From positions 63,809 through 85,916 of the forward strand of contig JBNGIO010006047.1 of NCBI GenBank assembly GCA_049999805.1: DNA of 22,108 bases, written 5' to 3'. Shown in pieces: positions 1-9,317 of the stretch. The first letter of the stretch is position 1. Each line of letters opens with the position of its first letter. The notes below the pieces were generated by a model. The model saw only the letters and a program-made list of their open reading frames with translations, did no database searches and was not told the DNA's origin. The DNA is from Folioceros fuciformis. Lineage: Eukaryota; Anthocerotophyta; Anthocerotopsida; Anthocerotales. A program made the position numbers and the translations under genes.

Positions 1-89
1 CTACCCAGCCCTAGGCCTCGCCTTTGCCTTGAAGGCTACAAGAGGGAAGGCTGTTGTGTTCCAAATTGCAGGAGAGAAGGGTTGAGTTG

Positions 90-280
90 CAGATTTTGGA
101 AGTGGAAGTGTTGAAGTGAGGAGTTGAGCTGAAGTGAGGGGCTGGAGGGTGAAGTGAAGTGTTGAAGTGAAGGACTGAAGTGCTGAAGTGAAGGACTGAA
201 GTGCTGAAGTGAAGGACTGAAGTGCTCAAGTGAAGTGCTGAAGTGGTGGAATGAAGTGTTGGAGCTGGAGTGAGGAGCTA
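90..280. repeat. Degenerate GAAGTG minisatellite
   Basis: The stretch is built from variants of the 7-mer TGAAGTG. Its core, 171-233, is three consecutive 21-bp units starting AGGACTGAAGTG; the first two are identical and the third differs by one base (CTGAAG to CTCAAG). Looser copies of the same word spread to either side. Open frames in either direction here are by-products of the repeat, giving Ser/Leu/His-rich translations, and are not called as genes. Confidence 0.85.
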
Positions 281-732
281 GCTGAAGTTGAGGTTCTCGT
301 TCAGCTGCAGAGGTAGCTAGCACTAGGTGCTGAGAGTTGGAGGCCAGACTTGGGGCTAGAGCCTCCTCTTAGCACTGAAGTGATTGATACTTGGAGCTGG
401 AAATGAAGGCTGAAGACAATGCTGGAGTTCTCATTTTGTTGAGGCTGGGGTTGGTGTTGTGGTAGGAGCCGAAGACAGGACCGAGACTTCTGACCTATTG
501 CTGTAGTACTTGGTATATGCTGATAGATAGGGTGAGATTAGGGAGATGTAGGTAACCTTGACATTAGTTCACTCCCTTGGGAGCGAATCATAAGACTGCA
601 ACGATAATAAGGGGAAGTGTGGCCCCTTGGTGGTTCTTAGGTGCAAGTTTCACTCCACAATTCCCCATCCTGTCTCCCTATCCCTTTTCCCATTTCCCTT
701 CTTCCTATTATCTTCCCATTTGGAAGATAATT
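281..732. other. Non-coding, no gene seen
   Basis: No supported gene. The left part keeps scattered GAAGTG-like words (for example near 376 and 403). A pyrimidine-rich tract made of CCC and TTCC runs about 659-719. Short open frames here have no recognisable domain. Confidence 0.5.
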
Positions 733-1110
733 TGTCAGCCCCACAAATTTCAGACCTGAAAAGTTTTCGTGGAACATGTCTTTGGAGAAATTCTTTATGG
801 ATCCAAAACTATTTTCAGATTGGAGCTGTTCCTCGAACCAACTCCGTTTTGACACAAACTAGTCTCGCGTCCAAAGTGAGGGTGATACGCTGGTAAGTAA
901 CAAATACTGGCCTACAACTCAAGTGTGGCTACAACTCAGGTGTGACTCTGGTGCAAAACGGACTTCTAGTTTGCTCTAGACGGGACTCCAGCAATTTCCC
1001 CAGAGACTTGTGACAAGCTTGTGTGGAACCCTGCAGGTTGGGTGGAGCAAACACTATGGTGCAAGCCAAAAGGATGGACAACCCACAGGAGCCTAGGGGA
1101 TGTAAGAGCG
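733..1110 (+). repeat. LTR-like repeat, copy 1 (R1)
   Basis: Begins TGTCAGCCCC and aligns by eye, in the same orientation, along its whole length with 2371-2745. Shared landmarks in order are TGTCA-AGCCCC / GACCTGAAAAG / ATTCTTT / ACAACTCA / a GGACTCYARCAATTTCCCC block (here about 984-1002) / TGTGGAACCCTG / GGAGCCTAGGGGATGT. A TGTCA start suits a plant LTR, probably Ty3/gypsy rather than copia, but this is inference. It may continue to the TAACA end at 1538, making one LTR of about 806 bp, in which case the next feature is its 3' part. Confidence 0.55.
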
Positions 1111-1217
1111 GCCTCAACTATCTGTAGAGGCACCAATCTAGTGAGATTGCCGGCTTGCAGACGGGCCAGGTGGGAGTTGAGAGGATCCGGATGGCCCATT
1201 TGAAGAATTGCTAAAAT

Positions 1218-1538
1218 TGTTAGAAATGAATGGTTTACGACAACACATCAAAAGAGTAATTGTTCTAATTTAACAGCTAAATATTTATGCCATATCAGAG
1301 AGTGTAGAAGAACTTCGCTTGTAGTCTCAGCAAGATTATTACTATAGAATAGATAGTGTCTAGGATAGTAACATGGTGACCCTCCAGTATACAAGGGGTC
1401 ATGGCCACGCTCTATAGTGTAGTGGTGAATAGATAAGCATCAGTGTTTGAGCTTATTGAGCTCTTACATGTTGTTCACCCTCCTGTGTCTTGTAAAATAT
1501 TTCCTCTCAATAAAGGCTAGATCCGTATATTTTTAACA
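1218..1538 (+). mobile_element. Candidate solo LTR (TGTTAG...TTAACA)
   Basis: The ends are inverted TGTTA/TAACA. An AATAAA polyadenylation-type signal lies at 1509-1514, close to the right end. The flanking 5-mers are AAAAT (1213-1217) and AAAAC (1539-1543), a 4/5 match that could be a decayed target-site duplication but is low complexity. No primer binding site follows and no polypurine tract precedes, so it is not an end of a visible full element. Alternative: the 3' part of a longer LTR that begins at 733. Confidence 0.4.
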
Positions 1539-2173
1539 AAAACAGCGGTCTCCAGCCTTATTTCGAGCCACAAGTGCTATATGCATTTGCGTTCATTGAC
1601 CTCGAGGACGGTGGGCAGCATCTAATGCTGCTCTTGGGAAGACACCTGACTGGAAACCGTGGATGTAGTGGCGTGGAGTTGCTGCCCGAGGCCGAGGAGA
1701 CAGAGATGGGTGTATCTGGTCGGCTCGTCCTGTGGAAACGCCTTGAACGAGTACCTGCTAGTGGAGCTGATGACCCCCATGATCCTACTGAGAATCAAGG
1801 GGAGCTTCCGAAGGAGAGGTTTATGTGGAACACGGTTGTCTCATCCAAGGGCGAGCGCAAACGCAGGCACAACTACAATCGCAACAGCGAGGCCAGAATC
1901 AAGGATGTGAAGGTATAAATTGGCACAGCAGGATGGCAATGTGGATGAGCTAGGAGCAAGTGCAATGGCAGCAGTGGTGGTGGCGGCAGCAACAGTGGGC
2001 GGTGCAGGTGGTCATGAGTGGAGTGTGGTGAGCAAGGTGCTGGTGGTGGATGAGGCATCAGGGACGCATGAATCGAGCCAAATCTAGGTGCTGAAGGGGC
2101 TGGACGTAGTGTGGAAGAGGCTAGGGATGTATATTGGGAGCACGAGGACTAAGGGCTACACCACCTAGTGTAC
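1539..2173. other. Unassigned stretch with one unrecognised open frame
   Basis: An open frame on the plus strand runs 1574-1918, but its first codon is GTG (CAA GTG CTA TAT), so there is no good ATG at that point. The translation starts with a hydrophobic YAFAFIDLEDG segment and ends basic; I do not recognise a family. Bases 1950-2050 are rich in GTGGTGG/GGCAGCAG triplets. The stretch may be a gene or transposon scrap; nothing shows function. Confidence 0.3.
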
Positions 2174-2341
2174 GAAGTGCTGGACAATATTTTCCATCTC
2201 CTTCTTATCTTCTTCAGATTGGGGACATGAGGCAAATGAGAGCTTGACTCCAAACGCACCTAGGGTGGTTGACACCCTAGCATTCTCCATGTTGAAGCCT
2301 TTGAGCATACCGGCTACATATCTACCTTGGTGAAGATAGAA
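2174..2341 (-). pseudogene. Copia reverse transcriptase fragment
   Basis: The minus-strand translation shows the copia thumb region just after the catalytic domain: a YLHQGRYV segment, then KGFNMENARVSTTLG, then CPQSEEDKKEMENI. This corresponds to the family's Q-x-KYI / RFNM-x-xA-x-P-x-x-TP / CP-x-S-x-EE pattern. The frame stays open into the upstream R2 repeat, but that part is not RT. It is about 55 codons, with no active site, and is clearly dead. It could be the displaced continuation of element A, whose RT breaks at 3795, or a remnant of another copia copy. Confidence 0.75.
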
Positions 2342-2370
2342 TGTCGTGGACAAGGCGCAGGCAAGCACTG

Positions 2371-2745
2371 TGTCAAGCCCAAAAATTATGGACCTAAAAA
2401 GGTAATTTTCAGGACCCTGATTTTGATGTAATTCTCCCTTGTGTCCGAAAATATTTTCGAACCGGAGTAATTCTTTGGAATAGTCCATTTCGGAGACGGA
2501 CTTATCCGCAGCCATGTCTGGAGTGAAAGCAATATTCCGATCAGAATAAGGACCGGTGTACAACTCAGGGTCGGCTGTCCATTGGACTCTAGTGTAAATC
2601 AGTCTTCTAGTCCATTCTGGACAGGACTCTAACAATTTCCCCAGAGAGTATGGTATGCCTATGTGGAACCTTGCCAATTAGACGGACTAGGCACCGTGGT
2701 GTAGGAGGAGGACATGGAGCCTATTAAGCAAGGGGATGTCGTTTG
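2371..2745 (+). repeat. LTR-like repeat, copy 2 (R2)
   Basis: Begins TGTCAAGCCC directly beside the RT fragment and aligns with 733-1110 (see R1). It fades after the GGAGCCTATT / GGGGATGT block near 2745, so it looks 3'-truncated or more diverged. It is probably a broken LTR of the same family as R1. The 1.64-kb distance between the copies, and the absence of any PBS or gypsy pol between them, argue against their being the two LTRs of one intact element. Confidence 0.55.
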
Positions 2746-3150
2746 TACCCTGCACAGCGCGGTCTGGGGCCAGGAAATACATTCGATGGGCTGTAATATC
2801 GCGTGAGGGTCCACAATGCTAGAGGTTGGGCACATGATCTCGGCATCCAATAGCGGATTCCTGATGCCGACCATGGTGATGGAGCTTAAACGAATCGGGA
2901 GCTGACTGTGGACACGAGTTCTTCTAGCGGCTTCAACGAGAGGGTGGTTTGGGCCTTCAAGGCCTTGGCCATGTTCTAGACCCTAGCTATGAAGCACAAG
3001 GCGGGATTGCTGCCATGCACTCTTCCGCTACCAATGCTGAGCTACGACTTTTCCAATATGGGCAGGCAACCTTCGTTGCATTTCTTCTGGAATACGATTG
3101 TGTAGGGCCCATACCCGGCAGGCTCTCAATGCCCTAGCGTTTGAGGATGG
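2746..3150. other. No supported gene
   Basis: Nothing recognised. A plus-strand open frame 2949-3137 has no domain signature. The stretch separates the R2 repeat from the PPR-like scrap. Confidence 0.4.
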
Positions 3151-3420
3151 AGCAGTGTGGAGCTAGTGCCCGAGAATTGGAGGAAGGTGAAGCTGGCTCA
3201 TCTTGTCCGTACTGGTGACATTTTGAGGGAACGATGGAGACCGGCAACTGTGGAGTCTTGAAACCAGCTTTGTGTGTGATTCTCTACTCGACATGTGGGG
3301 ATCATTTTGAAGAGGCAAAGGGATGCCAGTGTGGCATTGAATTTCTTCAAGTGGGTCCAGCAGCAGAGATTCCAAGCCGGAAGAGTGTTGTCGCAGCGAG
3401 CATTCATGCACCACCTCGGG
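3151..3420 (+). pseudogene. PPR-like gene fragment, broken
   Basis: In the frame running through 3295, the translation gives ILKRQRDASVALNFFKWVQQ at about 3301-3360, closely matching the N-terminal region of plant P-class pentatricopeptide repeat proteins (typically L...xRDxxxALNFFRW...). The same frame upstream reads LRERWRPATVES but is cut by stops near 3256 and 3274, and the following 35 codons are not PPR-like. PPR proteins bind organellar RNA; this piece covers less than one tenth of such a gene. It is the only trace of a host gene in the window, probably carried in by transposon activity or left by a decayed locus. The assignment rests on one motif. Confidence 0.45.
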
Positions 3421-3794
3421 CTGATGAGAGTGTTGCTCCCCACGGAGCTAATGCACACGACAAGGCAACTCTACCTCATGCCTATTTCCTTATTTAATAT
3501 TATCTGACTTAAGTTAATATTATTTCTAACCCAAAGACCAAACCTAAATCGAGACCTTCCCGACCCTATGGTCTTGTACCAGACCTAAAACCTTTCTAGG
3601 CCTAGTACCAAAACCTACACCAATTCTAATAACTAAACCAATTATTTACTCATCAATTAATCTAATTAGCACAAGGAAAAATAGAAAAATGACCAGAAAA
3701 TAAGGGAAAATAAGGAGAAAAAGAAAACCAAACCACTATCAACCACTAAACCCTTTTTTAACAAAAAAAAAAACACTATCCCAAACTTTGGAGG
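3421..3794. other. AT-rich non-coding stretch
   Basis: No gene. AT-rich, with CCTAAA/CCTAGG words near 3540-3610 and an A-tract at about 3763-3773 preceded by T6 (3755-3760). The copia homology of element A starts immediately to the right, so its left boundary is an undefined truncation here. Confidence 0.5.
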
Positions 3795-4519
3795 TTCACA
3801 ATAATCCTCGGGTTGATCCATGGATATCTCTTCTTCCAAGTGACCATGGAGGAAAGTTGTACAAACATCCAACTAATAAATGTCAAGGTTTAGTTCAACA
3901 GATGATGATGACAGGCAAATAGACTTAATCACCTTGATAGTCTACTTCTTTCTAACTACAGCCCTTTGCAACTAATCTCGCTTTGTAACGTGTATGAGAC
4001 TCAACCTCTTGAAACTTGGTTTTACAATAGCCCACCCAAGAGGTAGATCCACTAAGGCCCAAGTGTTATTCTTGATTGGAGAGTTATACTCATCATCAAT
4101 AGCTAGCTTCCACTTGTTAGCATCATGTCTAGCATATGCTTCTTGCAATGTGAGCAAATCTCCTTCTAAAGCGGTAGAACCCACAGGAAAGGAATAGACA
4201 CTGGGATACCCTTCTTGACTGAGCTCAAGGTCAAAGGGTTTCTCATATCAGAGATGTCGAGGAGGTCTCTATCGTGTACAATACCTGCGCTTTGGAACAT
4301 TGACATATGGTCTCGGAGATGAAGATGTTGGATCGGGGACATTAGGAGTTGTTGCATCAACGATAGCCTCCAACTAAATCGGCAGCTATTCTTGATTATG
4401 ATCCATGGGCACTTCTTCTCCCCCCCCCCCCCTTGAATAGAAAGCCTCCGTAGCTATTGGAGGTGAAGGATCCATGGCAAGGATAGGAGCGGCATCTAAA
4501 GGAAAAGACAAAAAATGAA
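3795..4519 (-). pseudogene. Element A: integrase-RT linker and N-terminal reverse transcriptase, truncated
   Basis: Right to left: an acidic/proline linker (about 4500-4190), then the start of the copia RT domain with LQEAYARHDANKWKLAIDDE (about 4143-4084) and KNNTWALVDLPLG, then RYKARLVAKG near 3980, and finally MDVCTTFLHGHLEEEI ending near 3825. The last conserved words are DQPEDYCEPPK, just before 3795. The catalytic YVDD block and all of RNase H are missing. Several frame changes and stops lie between these islands. A run of 13 C at 4420-4432 falls within the linker. Confidence 0.8.
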
Positions 4520-4908
4520 GCTCAAAAGAGATGTAAGTGTTAAGCATGATTAATGTTGAGATTAATTAGTGCTAATCCAGCTTATTGAGTTTGTACTAAT
4601 TAGTGGTAAGAGTGATTAAGGTTATGATTAATATATATAGCTTATTATACTTTGTTATGTTAGGCAAAAAGGTATTGTAGGGTTTGGGGTCATTTATCCC
4701 ATATTGCGCACGAAATGAGAGTGCCACCCATAGGTCCATAAAAGAAGGGATGAACCCACCTAGTATTTGCAGTCTAACTCCCTTTTCACTTGTATTGTGT
4801 TGTTTTTGTAGTTCTCCTTTTATTTGAGTTTAAGAGCCTTGTTATAGTGCTCTTATTTTTGGGATTTTGCATCTTGCTTCAACTAACTTGTTTTAACCTC
4901 TTTTGAGC
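4520..4908. mobile_element. Small insertion within element A (candidate solo LTR or foldback element)
   Basis: AT-rich non-coding block where the copia reading of A is interrupted between the integrase end and the RT linker. Two boundary signals compete. (1) TGTTGAGATT at 4554 and GCTTCA ending at 4881 give a TG...CA LTR of 328 bp with flanking ATTAA (4549-4553) and ACTAA (4882-4886). (2) GCTCAAAAGAG at 4520-4530 and its exact reverse complement at 4898-4908 give 11-bp terminal inverted repeats of a 389-bp element. A TATA-rich stretch lies at about 4629-4638. No ORF. Confidence 0.4.
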
Positions 4909-5700
4909 ATGGCGGGGGTGACATCTCAACAGTAAGTGCCATTAGAGGGTGGGGGACTGCTGAGCAGGGAGGAGTCATCCTCATCGTCCGCCAAAAGGGG
5001 ATTGAAAGACAAAAGACTAGCTTCATCAAAAGTAACAGTTCTATAATACATTGGAGTCTTGGAGTGTATATCAATCAACTTATAGGCCTTGCAATCCTCC
5101 CCATAACCCACAAACACCAGTTTTCGTGCCTAGGAAGAAAGCTTGTCACAAAGCAGGGAGGGGACATAGGCATAGGTAGGACAATCGAAGACTTGCAAGA
5201 GATTGATCAAAGGCTTGTATCCATGCCAGCACTCAAAAGGAGTACGCCCAAGAATAGCCTTAGTGAGTATCCTGTTTCTTAACATACGTGGCAGTAGAGA
5301 TGGCCTTGGCCCAAAAAGATTTGGGCAAACGAGACTGGGCTAACATGGCCCAAGCCATTGGCATGAGATCAACATTGGCCTTCTCCACAATGCCATTCTG
5401 ATAAGAAGTGTAAGGGGCAAAAAATTAGTGCAAGATCCCATGCTCCTCACAGAAGGCTTGGAATTGATGGCTATTTAGTTCTCCCGCATTGTCAAATTGG
5501 ATGCACCGCAGCTTGTACCCAACATGCAACTCGACCATAGAGACAAAGGGCAAGAATATAGGAAAAGAGTCACTCTTGAGTCGAAGCAGATACGCAAAGG
5601 AGTAACAAGAATAATCATCCACTATGGTCATAAAGTGGCAAGCTCTACCTAAAGAGGTGACACGAAGGGGTTCACATAAATCTAGAACCAGCTCCAAGGA
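4909..5700 (-). pseudogene. Element A: integrase, broken
   Basis: The minus-strand translation from 5697 contains the copia integrase core (rve): LELV-L-DLCEPLRVTSLG with the first catalytic Asp, TIVDDYS, and LRCIQFDNAGELNSHQFQ with the second Asp. The frame breaks at 5425. Beyond it, remnants of the third catalytic region and of FWA, NR, TPFECWHGYKP can be followed down to 5130, and a separate open piece 5117-4926 reads FVGYGEDCKAYKLIDIHSKT followed by MYYRTVTFDEAS, the usual C-terminal integrase motif. It cannot make a functional enzyme. Confidence 0.85.
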
Positions 5701-6388
5701 CTGAGAAGCTCTATGAGCGGGAAGACTTGAGTAAGGAGAACTCTGCTACTTGGCAAGCATGCATGCTTCATAGAAGGGCGGAGCCTTGGCCAAAGGGGGA
5801 AGTGTATCTCCAAACAAATCCTGCTGGGTCATCTCAAGGAGCTTGGTAGGATTAAGATGCCCAAGGCGACTATGCCATAAGAGGGCATTCCTTGAAGAAA
5901 GGATGTCCATGGGTAGGAAGCAACCTTGGTAGAGGCCACAATGGAAGTGATTGAGGAATACACAAGAGTACCATTAAATATATAGAGATCATTGTGAGGT
6001 TGTCCTCTAGCTACTACGCGCCTTGGCTGCTTTGAGGATCAATAGATGAGACAATCCTCACGGCCAAACTCGAACTGAAAAGTTCCATTAATTAGAAGTT
6101 GGCAAAGGGAGATCAAATTCTTAGTCATCTGCGGAACGTGGAGCACATTGGTTAGTACAAGAGAAGAACCATCTTCCAAAGTGAAAGTCACAGAACCAAT
6201 GCCAGCAATGGCAAGGCTAGAGTCATCACCCAGCAACATGAAACAGGAGTATTGTTTGTCACTGTGTAAGTTGTAAACATGTGTTTGGAGCTGCAAAGTT
6301 GGGCAATGGCCGCTGAATCTAGCAGCCAAGTAGTTCGTACTTCAAAGGCAACCAAGCATACAGTTAATGCAACTTCAGCCTTTGTTTG
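5701..6388 (-). pseudogene. Element A: protease and GAG-pre-integrase domain, broken
   Basis: Next to the left LTR of B, the minus strand reads TKAEVALTVCLVAFEV then TTWLLDSAA, where the copia aspartic protease has W-x-x-DSGA: the Gly of DSG is already Ala. A second frame from 6329 gives the protease tail, GIGSVTFTLEDGSSLVLTNV then HVPQMTKNLISL. Further left, LWHSRLGHLNPTKLLEM near 5880-5825 is the HHCC zinc-binding GAG-pre-integrase domain. At least two frame changes. Confidence 0.8.
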
Positions 6389-6665
6389 TGAAGGATCGCT
6401 ACAGGAGCTACATAGTGAAGGAGAAGAGGAGGAAGGAAGGAGGAGAGGAGAAAGAGAGGTCACACTGTCACAATGTCTCAATAGCAAGGGAGCTCAAGGG
6501 GGTATTTATACCCTCTAGAAGAGCTCCCTAGGAAGCTTCACAAGAAGCCCACAGGAAGCTTCCTATAGATTAGCTTAAGCTAATCTAAACTAATGATACT
6601 TAAGTAGACACTAATCTAAGACTAAACCCATTAGCCTAAGCACATTGGGCTTTACTAACCCTACA
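6389..6665 (-). repeat. Element B 3' LTR
   Basis: 277 bp; read on the minus strand it starts TGTAGGG and ends CCTTCA. It matches 17332-17601 throughout. By eye there are roughly 15-20 substitutions plus one indel of about 16 bp in the purine-rich left part (6410-6440) and one of about 10 bp near 6550. A TATAAATA box lies at 6503-6510 on the minus strand. The adjoining polypurine tract shows that it is the 3' copy. Confidence 0.93.
6566..6587. repeat. Perfect 22-bp palindrome in LTR of B
   Basis: A perfect palindrome centred on AGCTTAAGCT, with arms TAGATTAGCTT and its complement. The other LTR keeps 20 bp of it (17503-17522). Conservation in both LTRs shows that it was present in the parent element. 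Confidence 0.9.
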
Positions 6666-6676
6666 ACCTCCCACTT
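6666..6676 (-). other. Element B polypurine tract
   Basis: AAGTGGGAGGT on the minus strand, directly abutting the TG start of the 3' LTR. It primes plus-strand cDNA synthesis in LTR retroelements. It fixes the orientation of B and the LTR edge at 6665. Confidence 0.85.
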
Positions 6677-6707
6677 AAAGGCCAATTTACTTTCATAGGA
6701 GAGTGGT

Positions 6708-7165
6708 CTACCTCATGCCCATGAGTGTCCGAGCTTGTGCAAATTGCTTCGAAAAGAGCCCCTTGGTAAGAACATATGCAGGGTTTTGACTGGTGTGAAC
6801 TTTGACAAGCTGTACCCTCTTGTCTTCCAACACCTCTCGAGTGAAGTGATACTTCACTTCCACATGTTTGGTCTTCGCATGAAACATTGGATTCTTTGCC
6901 AATTGGATAGAACTCTAGCTATCACAATGCAACACTGGCAGCTCAACCTTGATCCCCAAATCTCCCACTAAACAAGCAAGCCACATGGCTTCCTTACAAG
7001 CCTCAGTCGCTGCAACATACTCGGCCTCTGTGGTAGATAGCGCTATGCACGATTGCAAACGAGATCGCCATGAGACTGCTCCTCCAGTGCACATGAAGAC
7101 ATAACCTGATGTGACCTCCTTTTGTTCATATCCTCTGCATAATCAGCATCCGTATATCCCACGAC
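6708..7165 (-). pseudogene. Element B: RNase H domain, broken
   Basis: Starts after the RT at [10 protein letters not shown] (catalytic Asp region, about 7159-7130). A frame change follows near 7115; then [18 protein letters not shown] (catalytic Glu, about 7040-6987), then LHCDS followed by an in-frame TAG where the family normally has Gln, then LAKNPMFHAKTKHVEVKYH and the C-terminal tail ending in a TGA/TAG-rich stretch at 6708. The next feature downstream is the polypurine tract, 32 bp away, as expected for a copia 3' end. Confidence 0.88.
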
Positions 7166-8215
7166 AGATGCATCTTCACTACCAAAACATAAGCCCAAAG
7201 CTTTCGTACCATTTAAGTACCTCATAACTCCTTTCAGTGCCTTCCAATGCTTCCTGCTAGGGTTTGACATGAACATGCTAACCACTCCTACCGCAAAAGC
7301 AATGTCATGACGTGTAGCAATCATTGCATACATCAAACTCCCTATAGCTGATGAATATGGAACCGTCTCCATTTCAGCTTTAACCTCCGTAGAGCTTGGG
7401 CAATCCTTGCTTGAAAGTTTTACATATGGAGGCAACGGAGTACTCAATACCTTCCCCTTCTCCATGTTGAAACGTTGAAGCACCCTATTAATGTATTCAA
7501 TCTGAGACAAGTAAAGCAAATGCTTAGGTCTATCTCGACAAATACGCATGCCAAGAATATGGCTTGCCTCTCCCAAGTCTATCATGTCAAAGCGAGCATT
7601 CAACTTTGACTTCAATGCTGAAATCTCATTACTGCTAATCCCAGCAATTAGCATATCATCCACATAGAGGACCAGAATGAGCAAGCTTCCATCCTTAGCT
7701 TGCTTCGTATAGAGGCAATGATCCTCCTTGCTACATTTATAGCCTTGAGAAAGCATAAATGAGTGGAACTTGTAATACCACTCCTTGGGTGCCTGTTTCA
7801 AACCATAAAGGCTCTTCTTTAACCTGCTCACCAAATTCTCGTTGCCCTTCTCAATGAAACCCTATGGTTGCTACATGTATACCTCTTCCTGGAGATCACC
7901 ATGCAGAAATGCCGACTTCACATCCATCTGGACAAGTTCCAGGTCGTTCCTCGCAACCAGAGCTAAAACACATCGCACGGTGGTCATTTTGACAACGGGT
8001 GAGAAAATCTCATCAAAGTGAATACCTTGCTGATTCTTAAAACCCTTAGCAACTAATCGTGCCTTGTACTTGGGTTTTCCATAATGGGGTATGTCCTTCA
8101 TCTTATACACCCATTTACTTGGCAACGCCTTCTTGCCCTTAGGCAACCATACGAACTCCCAAGTTTGGTTATTATGGAGCAAATTCATCTGCGACTGCAT
8201 CGCCTTCTCCCACTT
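7166..8215 (-). pseudogene. Element B: reverse transcriptase, broken
   Basis: Copia RT (RVT_2) on the minus strand. In order: DKDKWEKAMQSQMN, NQTWEFVWLPKGKKALPSKW, KYKARLVAKGF, FDEIFSPVVK, ELVQMDVKSAFLHGDLQEE, then two in-frame TAG codons at about 7868-7880 in the MEQPEGF region, then SRLKKSLYGLKQAPKEWYYK, the catalytic YVDD (7655-7666, intact), GMRI, RVLQRFNMEKGK, TPLPPYVKLSSKDCPSS and PYSSAIGSLMYAMIATRHDI. Apart from the two stops the domain is nearly full length. Confidence 0.9.
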
Positions 8216-9317
8216 GTCCTTGTCAGTCAGTGACATGGCCTCTTGGTAACAAGAGGGCTCCCCACAATCCGTCTGCATGACATAATCAAGAGATGCAACA
8301 TACTTGTCAGGAGGACGTGAAATCCTTCCTAACCTCCGAAGCACAGGCGCCTCGACCGGAGTTGGTTGAACTCTCTCCTCTTCTACAAATGGAGGAACTG
8401 GTTCCTGCATATCACGACGTTCAACCTGCGCGGGACGATCAAGTCCATCTTCTTGGAAGATCACCCGTCGCACCTCCATAGTTGGAGTAGGCTTCTTGTG
8501 CATCTTGGTCTCATTGAAGAACACATCTTGGTTCTCCTGTGTTAGCTCGTGGATCAAAGTCTCGAACATCTTGGTCATTGCTGCGAACCACCCTCTTGGC
8601 CTCTCGATCCGATAGATGGTATCCCATCTCTTTAGATTCACCATAGCTAAGAAAAGTACATTTTCTTGACTTGGAAGCCAACTTTTCTTTCTTGCGAAAA
8701 GACTTGGGAGCCAACTTGTCATGAAACTCCTTCGGAACATGGTAGTATGCCTCGTAGCCAAACACTCATAGATGCTTGTATGACGGCTTCTTTCCAAACC
8801 ACATCTCCTCTGGAACCTGCTCATCTACAGCCGTATTAGGAGATCTGTTAATAAGATGCACCGCAATAACCACTGCTTATGCCCAAAATCCGTTAGGCAA
8901 TCCAGAGTTTGACAACAAACTACGCATCCTCTCATGGATGGTCCTGTTCATCCGTTCAGCCACACCATTCTGGGGAGGAGTATACGGGGCAGTCAATTCT
9001 CTTTTGATTCACTTGGAATCATAGAATAACTGGAAAGCCTTTGAAACATACTCTCCCCCATTGTTTGTCCTCAGACACTTCACTTGGAGGCCAGACTGAT
9101 TCTCCACAAGGGTGACAAATTTCTCAAACACTATCAGAACATCATCCTTTTTCTTCAAAGGATAAACCCACACCTTACGTGAGCAATCATCTATGAAAGT
9201 GGCTAAATAGGATGCATCACCTAACGACACAGTGGGCATAGGTCCACAAACGTCACTGTAAACCAATTCAAGAGGTTTACTTTTGTGTTTACCTCTTGCT
9301 CCATGTGGTGACTTCCT
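8216..9317 (-). pseudogene. Element B: integrase and C-terminal linker, broken
   Basis: From 9317 the frame continues that of the protease after one TAG (9318-9320). It shows LELVYSDVCGPMPTVSLG (first catalytic Asp), FIDDCSRKVWVYPLKKKDDV and LRTNNGGEYVSKAF, where the second catalytic Asp of the DNGGEY motif is replaced by Asn. A TGA interrupts at 9009. The third region reads [15 protein letters not shown], then a TAA in FWA-AV and a TGA before VFGYEAYYHVPKE. A frameshift near 8560 moves into the linker frame (FFNETKMHKKPTPTMEVRR) that leads to RT. Mutated Asp plus stops: inactive. Confidence 0.88.

Noticed and set aside
171-233. Direct repeats as a CRISPR array
   Set aside because: The units are contiguous with no spacers, and the context is a plant nuclear genome.
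36-323. Minus-strand open frame with repeated HFSTS/LQHFSPS-like units
   Set aside because: It is a translation of the GAAGTG minisatellite; repeat periods divisible by three keep the frame open without coding.
1574-1918. 114-codon open frame starting YAFAFIDLEDG, briefly considered as an RNA-binding (RRM-like) protein
   Set aside because: There is no ATG at the start, the RNP motifs do not follow, and the rest is featureless.
733-2745. R1 and R2 as the two LTRs of a single element
   Set aside because: They are too diverged, only 1.64 kb apart, and lack a PBS, polypurine tract or gypsy pol between them.
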